Part shown: piece by piece, positions 51,381 to 61,304 of the stretch
Numbering within the stretch: position 1 is the stretch's first letter
Layout of the letters: every line of letters starts with the position of its first letter
Assembly (NCBI GenBank): GCA_947502305.1
Contig: CANMZA010000002.1
Span: 649,041 to 713,040, forward strand
Length of the DNA: 64,000 nucleotides
DNA from: an uncultured Erythrobacter sp.
GTDB lineage: Bacteria; Pseudomonadota; Alphaproteobacteria; Sphingomonadales; Sphingomonadaceae
Direction of reading: 5' to 3'
The notes under the pieces: generated by a model
The model's database searches: none
Told to the model about the DNA's origin: nothing
Seen by the model: the letters and a program-made list of their open reading frames with translations, nothing else
Position numbers and translations under genes: made by a program

Positions 51381-51929
51381 ATGGCTGACATAATGACACC
51401 AGAGGCGCTCAAAGGCTTGATCCGCACCGTGCCGGATTTCCCTCAGCCGGGCATTCAATTCCGCGATATCACCACCTTGATCGGCGACCCGCAGGGCATG
51501 GCCGCCAGTGTCCATCATTTGGCCGAAATCGCCCGCGCGGCAGGCGCGCAAAAGATCGCCGGGATGGAGGCGCGCGGCTTTATCTTTGGCGCGGCGGTCG
51601 CGGTGGCGCTGGGTATCGGTTTTATACCGGTTCGCAAGCCGGGTAAATTGCCGATCACAACGATTGGCGTCGATTACGCGCTGGAATACGGGACCGACCG
51701 ATTGGAGATGGATCCCGGCGCGGTAAGCGAGGGGGAAAATGTGGTGATCGTCGATGACTTGATCGCCACCGGAGGCACCGCCACGGCAACCGCGCAATTG
51801 CTGCGCATGGCGGGGGCCAAGGTTGAACGTGCGCTGTTTGTCATCGACTTGCCCGATCTGGGCGGCGCGGATGCTTTGCGCGGCGCGGGCGTCCAAGTCG
51901 AAGCGTTGATGCAGTTTGACGGGGATTGA
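51381..51929 (+). CDS. apt: adenine phosphoribosyltransferase
   Basis: A 182-residue purine-salvage enzyme that makes AMP from adenine and PRPP. The N-terminal IRTVPDFPQPGIQFRDITTL is the Apt signature, KIAGMEARGFIFGAAVA follows, and VVIVDDLIATGGTATA is the PRPP-binding loop. Length is normal. It lies 27 bp past the petABC terminator, so its promoter must overlap the terminator region or be very close to the start. Confidence 0.96.
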   Translation: MADIMTPEALKGLIRTVPDFPQPGIQFRDITTLIGDPQGMAASVHHLAEIARAAGAQKIAGMEARGFIFGAAVAVALGIGFIPVRKPGKLPITTIGVDYALEYGTDRLEMDPGAVSEGENVVIVDDLIATGGTATATAQLLRMAGAKVERALFVIDLPDLGGADALRGAGVQVEALMQFDGD

Positions 51930-52020
51930 GCTTGCCTGATCGCGCTTTGCATGATCAAGCCGATCTGGGAACATCCCGCGCCCACCCAGCGTTGATCATC
52001 GAAGGACATTAAACATTTCG

Positions 52021-53883
52021 ATGGAATCACAAGCAGTTGTAATCGCCGCCGTCGGTGCCTTGGGCATTGGCGCGCAGTGGGTTGCGTGGCGAACGGGCTG
52101 GCCAGCGATTGTGCTGATGCTCGCCGCGGGTTTTATCGCCGGGCCGATCACCGGGATTATCGATCCAGAGGCCGCCTTTGGCGACATGCTGGACCCGATG
52201 ATCAGCGTCGGGGTCGCGCTCATTCTGTTTGAAGGGGGCTTAAGCCTCGACCTGCGCGAATTGCGCCATTCTGGCAAAGCGGTGATCCGATTGGCGACCA
52301 TTGGCGTGTTGGTCGGTTGGGCGCTGGGATCGCTCGCGGGGTTTTATATTGCGGGCCTTGTCTGGCCGGTCGCGGTCCTGTTTGGCGGTATCTTAATCGT
52401 CACCGGACCGACGGTTGTCATCCCCTTGCTGCGCCAAGCAAACATTCAACCGCGCCCCAATTCGATCCTGAAATGGGAAGGGATCGTGAACGATCCGACC
52501 GGCGCTCTTTGCGCGGTCATCGCCTATGAATATTTCCGCCGGGTCAATGATTTCCCCGATGCGTCGCTGTTTGAAGTCGTGCCGCCTTTGATCATTGCGG
52601 CCGTGCTTGCGGGCCTCGTCGGCTATGCGGCTGCGCGGCTGATCGCCTATCTCTTTCCGCGCGGGGCGATCCCGGAATATCTCAAAGTGCCGGTGCTGTT
52701 CACCGCCGTGATCGGCGTTTTCGTCCTCACCAATATGATTGAGCATGAGGCCGGTCTGGTCGCCGTCACAGTCATGGGTATCACGCTGGCAAACCGCGAT
52801 GTGTCGAGCATCCGGTCGATCCATCCGTTTAAAGAAAACGTCGCGATCCTGCTGGTGTCCGGCATTTTCATCCTGCTGTCGGCTTCGCTGAAATGGGAAG
52901 AATTGGCCTATCTCAATCCGCAAATCAGCATCCGCCCGCTGCTCTTCTTGCTCGCGCTGCTGTTCCTTGTGCGGCCCGCGACGGTTCTGATCAGCCTGCT
53001 GGGCACAGATGTGCCGTGGAAAGAGCGCTTGTTCGTCGCCTGGATTGCGCCGCGCGGAATTGTGCTGGTGGCGATTTCTGGCCTGTTTGCGCTGCGTCTG
53101 GGCGATCTGGGGATTGAGGGTGGTCAGCTGCTGATCGGTCTCAGTTTTGCAGTCGTGGTGATGACCGTGATTGCGCATGGCTTTACGATCAACATCGCCG
53201 CCAAATTGCTGGGCGTTAAGGGCAATTCGCGGCCCGGCCTTTTGATAGTCGGTTCGACGCCGTGGACGATTGCGCTGGCACAACAGATGGAGGCGCTGAA
53301 GACGCCGGTCATGATCGTCGATCCCAGCTGGCAAAGCCTCAGCGCGGCGCGGCGCGAAGGATTGCCGTTTTATCACGGTGAGATTTTGAACGAGGCGACG
53401 GAACACAATCTCGACCTGTCGCCGTTCCAAGTGCTTGTCGCGGCAAGCGAGAATGAGGCGTATAATGCGCTGGTCTGCAACGAATTTGCGCACGAAATGG
53501 GCCGCGACATGGTCTATCAATTGGGCGAAAGCGAAGACGGCGATGACCGTCACGCCATGCCCGCCAGCATTCGCGGGCGCGCTTTGTTTGAGGACGGCTT
53601 TGGCGTCACCGATGTGAATGAACGTCAACGTCAGGGATGGATGTTTAAGAAAACGCGCCTGTCGGATGAGTTCGATTTTGAAGATGCGCGGGAAAAGCTG
53701 CCCGAAGACGCCGCGATGCTGTTGCTGATCCGTGAAAGCGGGACATTGCGGTTCTTCACCCATGCGGCGAAGCCGGAGCCGCGCGCGGGGGATACGATCA
53801 TCACCTTCGCCGCGCCGCAATTGAAAATGCCAGAGGAAAAGGCGCCCAAACGCAGCGGCACGCCTAAGCCGCAGGCGACATAA
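52021..53883 (+). CDS. cation:proton antiporter (CPA1/NhaP type) with RCK-like domain
   Basis: A 620-residue protein. Residues about 1-395 contain 12-13 hydrophobic helices of a Na+/H+ exchanger, with LILFEGGLSLDLREL and GPTVVIPLLRQ as conserved blocks and NDPTGALCAVIAY carrying the ND-type ion site. From about 400 a TrkA-N/RCK-like domain begins (GLLIVGSTPWTIALAQQMEAL), probably sensing nucleotide. It exchanges Na+ or K+ for protons at the inner membrane. A Lys/Pro-rich tail ends the protein. An OmpA lipoprotein gene follows within 20 bp. Confidence 0.93.
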   Translation: MESQAVVIAAVGALGIGAQWVAWRTGWPAIVLMLAAGFIAGPITGIIDPEAAFGDMLDPMISVGVALILFEGGLSLDLRELRHSGKAVIRLATIGVLVGWALGSLAGFYIAGLVWPVAVLFGGILIVTGPTVVIPLLRQANIQPRPNSILKWEGIVNDPTGALCAVIAYEYFRRVNDFPDASLFEVVPPLIIAAVLAGLVGYAAARLIAYLFPRGAIPEYLKVPVLFTAVIGVFVLTNMIEHEAGLVAVTVMGITLANRDVSSIRSIHPFKENVAILLVSGIFILLSASLKWEELAYLNPQISIRPLLFLLALLFLVRPATVLISLLGTDVPWKERLFVAWIAPRGIVLVAISGLFALRLGDLGIEGGQLLIGLSFAVVVMTVIAHGFTINIAAKLLGVKGNSRPGLLIVGSTPWTIALAQQMEALKTPVMIVDPSWQSLSAARREGLPFYHGEILNEATEHNLDLSPFQVLVAASENEAYNALVCNEFAHEMGRDMVYQLGESEDGDDRHAMPASIRGRALFEDGFGVTDVNERQRQGWMFKKTRLSDEFDFEDAREKLPEDAAMLLLIRESGTLRFFTHAAKPEPRAGDTIITFAAPQLKMPEEKAPKRSGTPKPQAT

Positions 53884-53901
53884 GAGATAATGAGGGAAAT
53901 G

Positions 53902-54525
53902 ATGCAAAAACGGCGTTTCGGGATGGCTCCATTGGCGGCTCTGGCGGCTTTGATCGGGCTGAGCGGTTGTGAGTTGAGGACGAGCGATGACGCTGCTGAG
54001 CCCGATTCCACAACGCAAGAGCCAGCGCAGCCCGGCGCCGCACCATCGGATGAGCCGAGCGAGGCGGTGTCGATTTTGCGCGCCGATATTGAACAGCCCG
54101 AATTGCCCGATTTGAGCGCCGCCCCGCTGGAACCGCTCAATGCGATCATTGGTTTCCCGCAAGGCGGCACCGAATTGGATGCCGACGCTTTGACCGAATT
54201 GCAAAAAGTGATGGTGTCAGAGCAGCTTGAACAAGGCGGGGCGATCACTTTGCGCGGTCACAGCGATGCCGGCGGCAGCGACGCGGCGAATGAGCGGGCA
54301 AGCCGCGCGCGGGCCGAGCAAGTGCGCGATTGGTTGCTCAAAAATGGCGTCGCAGAAACGCGGATGAGCATCATCGCCTTTGGTGAGCAAAACCCGCTCG
54401 AGCCCAACGCCTTGCCCGACGGTACGCCCAATGAAGCCGGGCGCGCGATCAATCGCCGGGTGGAGGTGTTGATCGTGCCGCCCAACGAAAAGAGCGAAGA
54501 CAAACCGGAAGCGGCCGAAGATTAA
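53902..54525 (+). CDS. OmpA-family peptidoglycan-binding lipoprotein
   Basis: About 207 residues. The signal peptide ends in a lipobox (LIGLSGC), giving a lipoprotein. A Ser/Glu/Pro-rich linker leads to an OmpA C-terminal domain (about 95-195): ITLRGHSDAGGSDAANERASRARAEQV and INRRVEVLIV, with the Asp and Arg residues that bind diaminopimelate. ATG 53902 is best spaced from GAGGGA; ATGs at 53890 and 53899 are alternatives. It likely tethers the outer membrane to the cell wall. A 12-bp tandem repeat follows its stop. Confidence 0.9.
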   Translation: MQKRRFGMAPLAALAALIGLSGCELRTSDDAAEPDSTTQEPAQPGAAPSDEPSEAVSILRADIEQPELPDLSAAPLEPLNAIIGFPQGGTELDADALTELQKVMVSEQLEQGGAITLRGHSDAGGSDAANERASRARAEQVRDWLLKNGVAETRMSIIAFGEQNPLEPNALPDGTPNEAGRAINRRVEVLIVPPNEKSEDKPEAAED

Positions 54526-54527
54526 GG

Positions 54528-54599
54528 GCGCAAAACTGGGCTCAAAACTGGGCCTAGAGCCGGGCTCAAAATCGGATTCGAAGCTGGGCTAAAATCAGC
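54528..54599. repeat. about six imperfect 12-bp tandem repeats between convergent stops
   Basis: Units begin at 54528, 54540, 54552, 54564, 54576 and 54588, with best copies GCGCAAAACTGG, GCTCAAAACTGG and GCTCAAAATCGG; the third, fifth and last are more diverged. The array begins two bases after the OmpA stop and runs into the TGA stop of convergent cysQ (54595-54597). Confidence 0.8.
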
Positions 54600-55371
54600 C
54601 TAACGTCGCAACTTCTTTCAGCACACGCTGCGCATATTCCGGGCGGCAGATTAGCAAATCCGGCAGATACGGATCTTCCCGGTTGTAGCGGATCGGTGAT
54701 CCGTCAATGCGGCTGCAATGCAGGCCATGCGCCAAAGCCACTGCCACGGGCGCGCAGCTATCCCATTCATATTGTCCGCCGGAATGCAGGTAAATTTCTG
54801 CCTCCCCGCGCACGACGGCCATCGCCTTTGCCCCGGCGCTGCCCATCGGTACCAGTTCGCCGCCCAAAGCGTCGCAGACCGCCACGGCTTCTTTTGCAGG
54901 GCGAGAGCGGCTGACGAGGAAACGCGGCGCAGCGGCGGGTTCTGGGAGAGCGGTGGTGACATCTGTTCGGACCACAATCGCGCCGTCTAAGCCCGGCAAT
55001 GCTACCGCGCCGAAACTCGCCGTGCCGTCGATCGCCAATCCGACATGCACCGCCCAATCGCCGCGCATTTCGCCATATTCGCGCGTGCCATCGACGGGAT
55101 CGACAATCCACACTCGGCTGCTTGAAAGCCGGGCCGCATTGTCCTTCTCTTCCTCGGATAGCAATCCATCATCAGGCCGCGCGCTGCGCAAAGCGTGGCA
55201 CAAAAATTCATTGGCGGTCGCATCACCGGCGGCGCCCAATGCTTTGCCCTCAAACACGCCCGCGCTGCGTACATCGAGCAAGATTTGCCCGGCGATCTGC
55301 GCCAAATGTGCGGCCAGCTCGGCATCCGTCATATCGGCAGGATTGATCACATCATTCATTGCGCCGCTCAT
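54595..55371 (-). CDS. cysQ: 3'(2'),5'-bisphosphate nucleotidase
   Basis: A 258-residue inositol-monophosphatase-fold phosphatase. Metal-binding motifs are [18 protein letters not shown] and, near the C terminus, [16 protein letters not shown]. CysQ removes PAP formed during sulfate assimilation, which fits its place as the last gene of cysD-cysNC-cysQ. The start overlaps the cysNC stop by 4 bp (ATGA). A second ATG four codons in is possible. It ends inside a 12-bp tandem repeat. Confidence 0.93.
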   Translation of the reverse strand: MSGAMNDVINPADMTDAELAAHLAQIAGQILLDVRSAGVFEGKALGAAGDATANEFLCHALRSARPDDGLLSEEEKDNAARLSSSRVWIVDPVDGTREYGEMRGDWAVHVGLAIDGTASFGAVALPGLDGAIVVRTDVTTALPEPAAAPRFLVSRSRPAKEAVAVCDALGGELVPMGSAGAKAMAVVRGEAEIYLHSGGQYEWDSCAPVAVALAHGLHCSRIDGSPIRYNREDPYLPDLLICRPEYAQRVLKEVATLG

Positions 55372-57308
55372 TTTAAGGGCAAGATTTGACCGATGATATA
55401 TTCGGCGGCCTCAGCCGGGGTCATATCCACCGTGTTCACCCGAATTTCCGGCGTCTCAGGCGCTTCATAAGGGCTGTCGATACCGGTGAAGTTCTTAAGC
55501 TCACCGGCCCGCGCTTTCTTATACAGGCCTTTCACATCGCGCTGCTCTGCGACTTCGATAGGCGTGTCGACGAACACCTCGATAAATTCGCCCTCTTCGA
55601 GCATTTCGCGGACCATTTGCCGCTCTGCACGGAAAGGTGAGATAAACGCCGTCAGCACGACCAATCCAGCATCCGCCATCAGTTTGGCGACCTCGCCAAT
55701 GCGGCGAATATTCTCGATCCGGTCTGTTTCGGTAAAGCCCAAATCCTTGTTCAGACCATGCCGCACATTGTCCCCGTCGAGCAGGAATGTGTGCCGGTTC
55801 ATCAAGGCAAGCTGCTTTTCCACCTCATTGGCGATGGTCGATTTGCCAGAGCCTGACAGGCCGGTGAACCACAAAACGCGCGGTTTCTGGTTCTTCATCG
55901 CCGCATGGTCATCACGCGTGATCGTGGTCGGTTGCCAATGGACATTTTGCGCGCGGCGCAGGCTGAATTCAATCATCCCGGCGGCCACGGTCGCATTGGT
56001 AAACTTGTCGATCAGGATGAACCCGCCCAGCTCGCGGCTTTTGGCATAGGGTTCAAATGTGATCGGGCGGTCGGTCGCAAATTCTGCGACGCCGATGGAA
56101 TTAAGCTCCAATGTTTTCGCCGCGAGATGATCGAGGCTGTTCACGTCGATCTCATATTTGGGCGATTGGATCGTGGCGGTGACCATTTGGCTGCCGATTT
56201 TGAGCCAATATCCGCGCCCTGGCTTCATCGCGACCTCGTCCATCCACACGATGGTCGAACAGAATTGATCCGAGGCTTCTGGCGGATCGCCCGCCGCCGC
56301 AATCACGTCGCCGCGGCTGCAATCAACCTCATCCGCCAATGTTATGGTGACCGATTGGCCCGCGACGGCTTCGTCCAAATCGCCATCAAAGGTCGATAGG
56401 GTTTTGACCGCGCTGGTCTTGCCCGCCGGAACAATGCGAACCGGATCGCCCGGTTTGATCGTGCCGCCTGTAATCTGCCCGGCAAAGCCGCGGAAATCGA
56501 GGTCGGGGCGGTTCACCCATTGAACGGGCATGCGAAAGGCGCGTTCTTGTGCGGCGGTGCTCGCCATTTCTACGCTTTCGAGATGTTCGATCAGCGCCGG
56601 GCCGGAATACCACGGCGTGTTTGCCGATGCCCCACCCAATGCCCCGCCATCAGCTCTGGCGGTGATGTTGTCGCCTTTGAAGCCAGAGATGGGGATGGCG
56701 GTGAAGGCTTCTATTCCTGCCTCTTTTGCAAAGGCGGAATATTCGGCGACGATCTGGTCAAACGTCGCCTGATCATAATCGACCAAATCCATCTTATTCA
56801 CCGCCAGCACCAGATGTTTGATGCCCAGCAGATGCACAAGATAGCTGTGCCGCCGCGTCTGTTGCAGTACGCCTTTGCGCGCATCCACAAGGATTACGGC
56901 GAGGTCAGCGGTAGAGGCACCGGTGACCATGTTGCGCGTATATTGTTCATGCCCCGGCGTGTCGGCGACGATGAATTTGCGTTTTTCTGTGGTGAAGAAC
57001 CGGTAGGCGACATCAATCGTGATGCCTTGCTCCCGCTCCGCCGCGAGGCCGTCGACCAGCAGTGCAAAATCAATCTCTTCGCCCTGCGTGCCGTGTTTGG
57101 CGCTGTCGCTTTCCAGCACAGCGAGCTGATCTTCAAAGATCATTTTTGAATCGTAAAGCAAGCGCCCGATCAGGGTCGATTTGCCGTCATCCACGCTGCC
57201 GCAAGTGATGAAACGCAGCAGGCTTTTGTGCTGATGCTGATCGAGATAGGCGTCGATATCCTCGGCGATGAGGGCTTCTGTTTGGAAGGAGCTGTCTTGA
57301 GTGTTCAT
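55368..57308 (-). CDS. cysN: bifunctional sulfate adenylyltransferase subunit 1 / adenylylsulfate kinase
   Basis: A 646-residue fusion (CysNC). Residues about 30-450 form the EF-Tu-like GTPase that drives ATP sulfurylase: [25 protein letters not shown] and NKMDLV are its G motifs. Residues about 460-646 are APS kinase, with [18 protein letters not shown] as ATP loop and [15 protein letters not shown] for APS binding. It makes APS with CysD and phosphorylates it to PAPS. It overlaps cysD upstream (TGATG) and cysQ downstream (ATGA), so the three are tightly coupled. Confidence 0.97.
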   Translation of the reverse strand: MNTQDSSFQTEALIAEDIDAYLDQHQHKSLLRFITCGSVDDGKSTLIGRLLYDSKMIFEDQLAVLESDSAKHGTQGEEIDFALLVDGLAAEREQGITIDVAYRFFTTEKRKFIVADTPGHEQYTRNMVTGASTADLAVILVDARKGVLQQTRRHSYLVHLLGIKHLVLAVNKMDLVDYDQATFDQIVAEYSAFAKEAGIEAFTAIPISGFKGDNITARADGGALGGASANTPWYSGPALIEHLESVEMASTAAQERAFRMPVQWVNRPDLDFRGFAGQITGGTIKPGDPVRIVPAGKTSAVKTLSTFDGDLDEAVAGQSVTITLADEVDCSRGDVIAAAGDPPEASDQFCSTIVWMDEVAMKPGRGYWLKIGSQMVTATIQSPKYEIDVNSLDHLAAKTLELNSIGVAEFATDRPITFEPYAKSRELGGFILIDKFTNATVAAGMIEFSLRRAQNVHWQPTTITRDDHAAMKNQKPRVLWFTGLSGSGKSTIANEVEKQLALMNRHTFLLDGDNVRHGLNKDLGFTETDRIENIRRIGEVAKLMADAGLVVLTAFISPFRAERQMVREMLEEGEFIEVFVDTPIEVAEQRDVKGLYKKARAGELKNFTGIDSPYEAPETPEIRVNTVDMTPAEAAEYIIGQILPLK

Positions 57309-58210
57309 CAGAAATACCCCTCCGCTTTCTTATCTTCCATTGATGCGGATTGTCCTTTGTCGATCGCGCGCCCTTGGCGTTCAGAACCGGTCGCCAGCAA
57401 CATTTCCTGAATGATCTTTGACATATCGGTCGCGTCGCTTTCGGTCGCGCCGGTCAGTGGATAGCATCCCAAAGTGCGGAACCGGACCGATTTGGTCACT
57501 GGCACTTCGCCGTCTTCCAACCGGAAACGGTCATCATCCACCACCAAAGTCAGGCCGTCCCGTTCCACCGTGGGGCGCGGCTGCGACATATAGAGCGGGA
57601 CGATGTCGATATTTTCCAGCGCGATATATTGCCAGATATCCAGCTCCGTCCAATTGGAGATCGGGAAGACGCGGATGCTCTCGCCCTTATTCTTCTTCGC
57701 GTTGTAAAGGTTCCACAGCTCAGGCCGCTGGTTCTTCGGATCCCAGCGGTGGGAGGCGGTGCGGAAGCTGAACACTCGCTCTTTCGCCCGCGCTTTTTCC
57801 TCATCACGCCGCCCGCCGCCAAAAGCTGCGTCAAACCCATGCTGCGTCAGCGCGCGTTTCAGCGGATCGGTTAGCTGCGCCTGAGAATAGAGCGCGCTGC
57901 CGGTGTCGAACGGGTTGATACCCTGTTCCTCGGCGTCTTCGTTTTGGGCGATAATCAGTTCAAGCCCGTATTCCTTCACCGTCTTGTCGCGGTGATCCAG
58001 CAGCGCCTGAAAATCCCACCCGGATGCCACGTGCAACATCTTAAATGGCGGCGGCGCGGGATAAAACGCCTTGCGCGCAAGATGCAGCATGACGGAGGAA
58101 TCTTTGCCGACCGAATAGAGCATGACGGGGTTTTCAGCCTCGGCCACGACTTCGCGGAAAATGTGGATGCTCTCGGCTTCGAGTCGCTGGAGATGGGTAA
58201 GGTTTTGCAT
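57308..58210 (-). CDS. cysD: sulfate adenylyltransferase subunit 2
   Basis: A 300-residue PP-loop protein. [18 protein letters not shown] is the CysD N terminus, [19 protein letters not shown] the ATP-binding SxGKDSS loop, and [19 protein letters not shown] the catalytic arm. The segment usually reading HVDTxWKF is HVASGWDFQ, a divergent version. The start ATG 58210 follows the normal family N terminus; 37 extra residues upstream are not conserved-looking. It leads the cysD-cysNC-cysQ operon. Confidence 0.96.
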   Translation of the reverse strand: MQNLTHLQRLEAESIHIFREVVAEAENPVMLYSVGKDSSVMLHLARKAFYPAPPPFKMLHVASGWDFQALLDHRDKTVKEYGLELIIAQNEDAEEQGINPFDTGSALYSQAQLTDPLKRALTQHGFDAAFGGGRRDEEKARAKERVFSFRTASHRWDPKNQRPELWNLYNAKKNKGESIRVFPISNWTELDIWQYIALENIDIVPLYMSQPRPTVERDGLTLVVDDDRFRLEDGEVPVTKSVRFRTLGCYPLTGATESDATDMSKIIQEMLLATGSERQGRAIDKGQSASMEDKKAEGYF

Positions 58211-58324
58211 GACGGTGCAGCTAGTGCCCTCGGTCTGTGAAAAACACAAAGATTTGATTGTGGGGTGTGAAGTTTGTGAGTGTTTGTGGCTTGGCATGTG
58301 AGCGCAAGCGAACACGAGCAAAAA

Positions 58325-58398
58325 TGGAGCGGGTAAGGGGAATCGAACCCCTCTAGCTAGCTTGGAAGGCTAGAGCATTACCACTATGCTATACCCGC
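58325..58398 (-). tRNA. tRNA-Gly (anticodon TCC)
   Basis: A 74-nt cloverleaf on the minus strand. Acceptor arms GCGGGTA and TACCCGC pair over 7 bp, the anticodon loop is CTTCCAA with anticodon TCC, the T loop is TTCGATT, and CCA is encoded. It reads GGA/GGG glycine codons. It stands alone between cysD and the DUF475 gene; no integrase or direct-repeat copy was seen beside it. Confidence 0.95.
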
Positions 58399-58439
58399 CC
58401 GCTCGGTGGACGGCGCATTGCCACTATGGACAATAAAAC

Positions 58440-59489
58440 TCAAGCCTCCATTGCGGCGGTGTCTTGGGAATCCGCCCTATTGGCGCGAACGGAGGCCCAA
58501 AAGGCCAGACCAATCAGAACCGCGCCAATCAGTCCCGTGATAACCTCAGGGATATGGGCGAAGGTGTTGATATACATGATCGTCGCCAGCGCCAGAATGG
58601 CATAGAACGCGCCGTGCTCAAGATAGCGATATTCCGACATCGTCCCCTGCCGCACCAAGAATATCGTCATGGAGCGCACAAACATCGCCCCAATACCCAG
58701 CCCGATGGCAATGATGATGAGATTGTTGGTCAGCGCAAATGCACCGATCACACCGTCGAAGGAGAAGCTCGCATCGAGCACTTCGAGATAGAGGAACGCG
58801 CCAAAACCGGCCTTTGCCACATCACCAGAAGACGGCGTGGGCGGTTCGAGCACGTGGTTGACGATCTCAACCGCCAAATAGGTAAGCAGGCCGCCAATCG
58901 CAGCGATCACGAAAGTCAGCGCGTCGGCATCCGCCAGCATCGTCGATGTCGCCCACGTCGCGCCAAGCACCAGCCCGATGGAGATTGCTTCGATATCGGC
59001 CACTTTGGCAAGCGGGCGTTCGATCGCGCCGATCCAGTTCAATTCCTTATCCGCGTCAAAGAAGAATTTCAGCCCGACCATGCCCAAAAACGCGCCGCCA
59101 AAACCCATCAGGCCAATATGCGCGTCGCTGACGATGCGTTGATATTCAGCCGGCTCGCTCAGCGCCAATTGCACCGCGTCGATAGGGCCTAGACCGGCCG
59201 CGACCATCACGATCACCACCGGGAACACGATCCGCATCCCGAACACGGCAATGGCGATCCCCCACGTAAGGAAGCGTTGTTGCCACACCGGGTCCATATC
59301 TTTCAAAACCGACGCATTGACCGCGGCATTGTCGAAAGAAAGCGACACTTCCAGCACCGCCAGAACCGCGCAGATCCACAGGACGCCTAGCATCCCGTCC
59401 AATGTTCCGTGGATGCTCCACCCGTACCAACCGCCAAGCGCCAGACCGGCCGCTGTGAACAGCAGTGACCCCCAAAAATGTTTCAACAT
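58440..59489 (-). CDS. DUF475 (TerC-related) integral membrane protein
   Basis: A 349-residue protein with about nine hydrophobic segments. Two acidic membrane motifs are visible, LEVSLSFDNAAVNA (about 46-59) and EVLDASFSFDGVIGAFA (about 235-251), which resemble the metal-site pairs in TerC/Alx proteins. These are linked to Mn2+ or tellurite handling; DUF475 itself is not well characterised. It follows panC by 12 bp and is probably co-transcribed with it. Length is normal. Confidence 0.88.
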   Translation of the reverse strand: MLKHFWGSLLFTAAGLALGGWYGWSIHGTLDGMLGVLWICAVLAVLEVSLSFDNAAVNASVLKDMDPVWQQRFLTWGIAIAVFGMRIVFPVVIVMVAAGLGPIDAVQLALSEPAEYQRIVSDAHIGLMGFGGAFLGMVGLKFFFDADKELNWIGAIERPLAKVADIEAISIGLVLGATWATSTMLADADALTFVIAAIGGLLTYLAVEIVNHVLEPPTPSSGDVAKAGFGAFLYLEVLDASFSFDGVIGAFALTNNLIIIAIGLGIGAMFVRSMTIFLVRQGTMSEYRYLEHGAFYAILALATIMYINTFAHIPEVITGLIGAVLIGLAFWASVRANRADSQDTAAMEA

Positions 59490-59501
59490 CGAGAGATATT
59501 C

Positions 59502-60371
59502 CTAGCCACGAACCGGCGGCGTTACCGCCATATTGTCGATCAGCCGCGTGCCGCCGATCCGCGCCGCGACAATCAATCGTGCGCTTTCGTCCCCTAACGC
59601 GCTCAGCGGCGTAAGCGAAGCGCTATCGGCGAGGACGGCGTAATCGACGCTCGCAAACCCGGCGGACAGCAATTCGCTTTCAAAATCGGCCAGCGCAGGC
59701 GCCGCCATTTCGCCGCCTTCAAAGCGCGCAATCGCGGCCTTCATCGCGCGCGGCAAAGTCGCGGCGGCGGTGCGGTCGGCGGCTGACAGATACCGGTTGC
59801 GGCTCGACATGGCGAGGCCGTCTGCCTCGCGCACGGTTGGCACGCCGATGATCGAATGGACATGCGGCTGGGTGAGGTCGAGGTCGCGCGCCATCGCGCG
59901 GATCACGGCGAGCTGCTGAAAATCCTTCTCACCAAAAAACGCCATATCCGGCTGCACCTGGTGGAACAATTTGCACACCACCGTCGCCACGCCATCAAAA
60001 TGGCCGGGCCGCGATGCCCCGCACAAATCCTCGCTCACTCCGGTCACCGATATAGTGCTGGCGAAACCTTGCGGATACATCGCCTCCACATCCGGCGCCC
60101 ACAGCACAGCGCATCCTTCTGCCTCTAGCATTGCGGCATCCGCCTCCATTTGGCGGGGATAGGCGTCCAAATCTTCATTCGGGCCGAATTGCGTAGGGTT
60201 CACAAAGATCGACACGGCCACATGATCGCAAACCTCCCGCGCGCGGCGGATGAGGGTCAAATGCCCTTCATGCAAAGCGCCCATTGTCGGCACCAGGCCG
60301 ATGGTGGAGCCATCCCGGCGCAAATCCGATATTTGCTTTCTCAACACATCCACAGTGTGCGCGGTTTGCAC
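59502..60371 (-). CDS. panC: pantothenate synthetase
   Basis: A 289-residue enzyme joining pantoate and beta-alanine with ATP. VPTMGALHEGHLTLIRRA contains the HxGH nucleotide motif, SIFVNPTQFGPNEDLDAYPR the pantoate pocket, FGEKDFQQLAVI the next, and MSSRNRYLS the KMSKS-like end. Length and order are typical. It is divergent from mipZ across about 100 bp and followed closely by the DUF475 gene. Confidence 0.97.
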   Translation of the reverse strand: MQTAHTVDVLRKQISDLRRDGSTIGLVPTMGALHEGHLTLIRRAREVCDHVAVSIFVNPTQFGPNEDLDAYPRQMEADAAMLEAEGCAVLWAPDVEAMYPQGFASTISVTGVSEDLCGASRPGHFDGVATVVCKLFHQVQPDMAFFGEKDFQQLAVIRAMARDLDLTQPHVHSIIGVPTVREADGLAMSSRNRYLSAADRTAAATLPRAMKAAIARFEGGEMAAPALADFESELLSAGFASVDYAVLADSASLTPLSALGDESARLIVAARIGGTRLIDNMAVTPPVRG

Positions 60372-60473
60372 GGGTTTTTCCTCTCGCGTATTGTCGCGCT
60401 TTAGATGTAACGCGCTGTTGATAGTGTGCGGCTAATAGACGTTCGCGCCGCCGCGCTCAAAGCCAATCCTGCC

Positions 60474-61301
60474 ATGAAAGCCGTTTTTATGCCGCGCAAA
60501 GCCGCCCACCGAATAGTTTTTGCGAATGAGAAAGGTGGAACCGGCAAATCCACCACGGCGGTGCATGTCGCGGTTGCGCTGTCTTATATGGGCGCGCGGG
60601 TTACGGCGCTGGACCTTGATACGCGCCAGCGCACCACGCACCGTTATATGGAAAACCGCTTCGCCACGATGCAGCGGCGCGGAACCGAATTGCCGACGCC
60701 GGCATGCGAAGTGTTTAAAGGGCGCAGCGAGCAGGCTTTGCATGTGGCGATCGACCGGTTGGAGAAAGATTGCGATTTTCTGATTATCGACAATCCGGGC
60801 CGCGATGATCCGATTGCGCGCTGCGCGGTTGAAAATGCCGATACGCTGGTGACGCCGATGAATGACAGTTTTGTCGATTTCGATCTGATCGGTCAGGTCG
60901 ATCCGGAAAGTTTCAAAGTGAAGAAATTGTCCTTCTTCGCTGAGCTGATTTGGGAATCGCGCCTCAAACGCAGCAAGGCGACTTTGAGCGATGCGCGGCC
61001 TGAAATGGATTGGATCGTGGTGCGCAACCGCACTGGCTATACAGAGGCGCGCAATATGGCGCGGATCGAACGCGCGCTGACTGAAATGGCGAAACGTGTG
61101 GGTTTCCGCGTGGTTCACGGCCTGTCCGAACGGGTGATTTACCGCGAATTGTTCCCCTCTGGCCTCACATTGCTCGATAAAGGGCAATTGGGCGACTTGG
61201 GCACCAGCCATCTTGTTGCGCGCCAAGAACTTCGCGCTTTGCTGATGGCTCTCAAACTGCCAGAGTTTACCAAGATGAAACCGCCGGTGGAGCGTGCTTG
61301 A
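60474..61301 (+). CDS. mipZ: division-plane positioning ATPase (ParA/MinD family)
   Basis: A 275-residue deviant-Walker ATPase. FANEKGGTGKSTTAVHVA is the P loop with the signature Lys, LDLDTRQRTTHRYMENR matches the MipZ-specific block, and DFLIIDNPGRDDP follows. In Caulobacter MipZ binds ParB near the origin and inhibits FtsZ to place the septum. ATG 60474 was chosen; ATG 60489 or a GTG at 60426 are possible. It is followed four bases later by a membrane J-domain protein. Confidence 0.93.
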   Translation: MKAVFMPRKAAHRIVFANEKGGTGKSTTAVHVAVALSYMGARVTALDLDTRQRTTHRYMENRFATMQRRGTELPTPACEVFKGRSEQALHVAIDRLEKDCDFLIIDNPGRDDPIARCAVENADTLVTPMNDSFVDFDLIGQVDPESFKVKKLSFFAELIWESRLKRSKATLSDARPEMDWIVVRNRTGYTEARNMARIERALTEMAKRVGFRVVHGLSERVIYRELFPSGLTLLDKGQLGDLGTSHLVARQELRALLMALKLPEFTKMKPPVERA

Positions 61302-61304
61302 ACT

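Noticed and set aside
52393..54204. 603-codon open frame on the minus strand opposite the antiporter and OmpA genes
   Set aside because: Arg/His/Gln-rich shadow of the codon pattern of well-supported plus-strand genes; no motif and no ribosome-binding site.
58325..58398. tRNA-Gly as an integration site of a genomic island
   Set aside because: No integrase, no duplicated tRNA 3' end and normal housekeeping genes on both sides.
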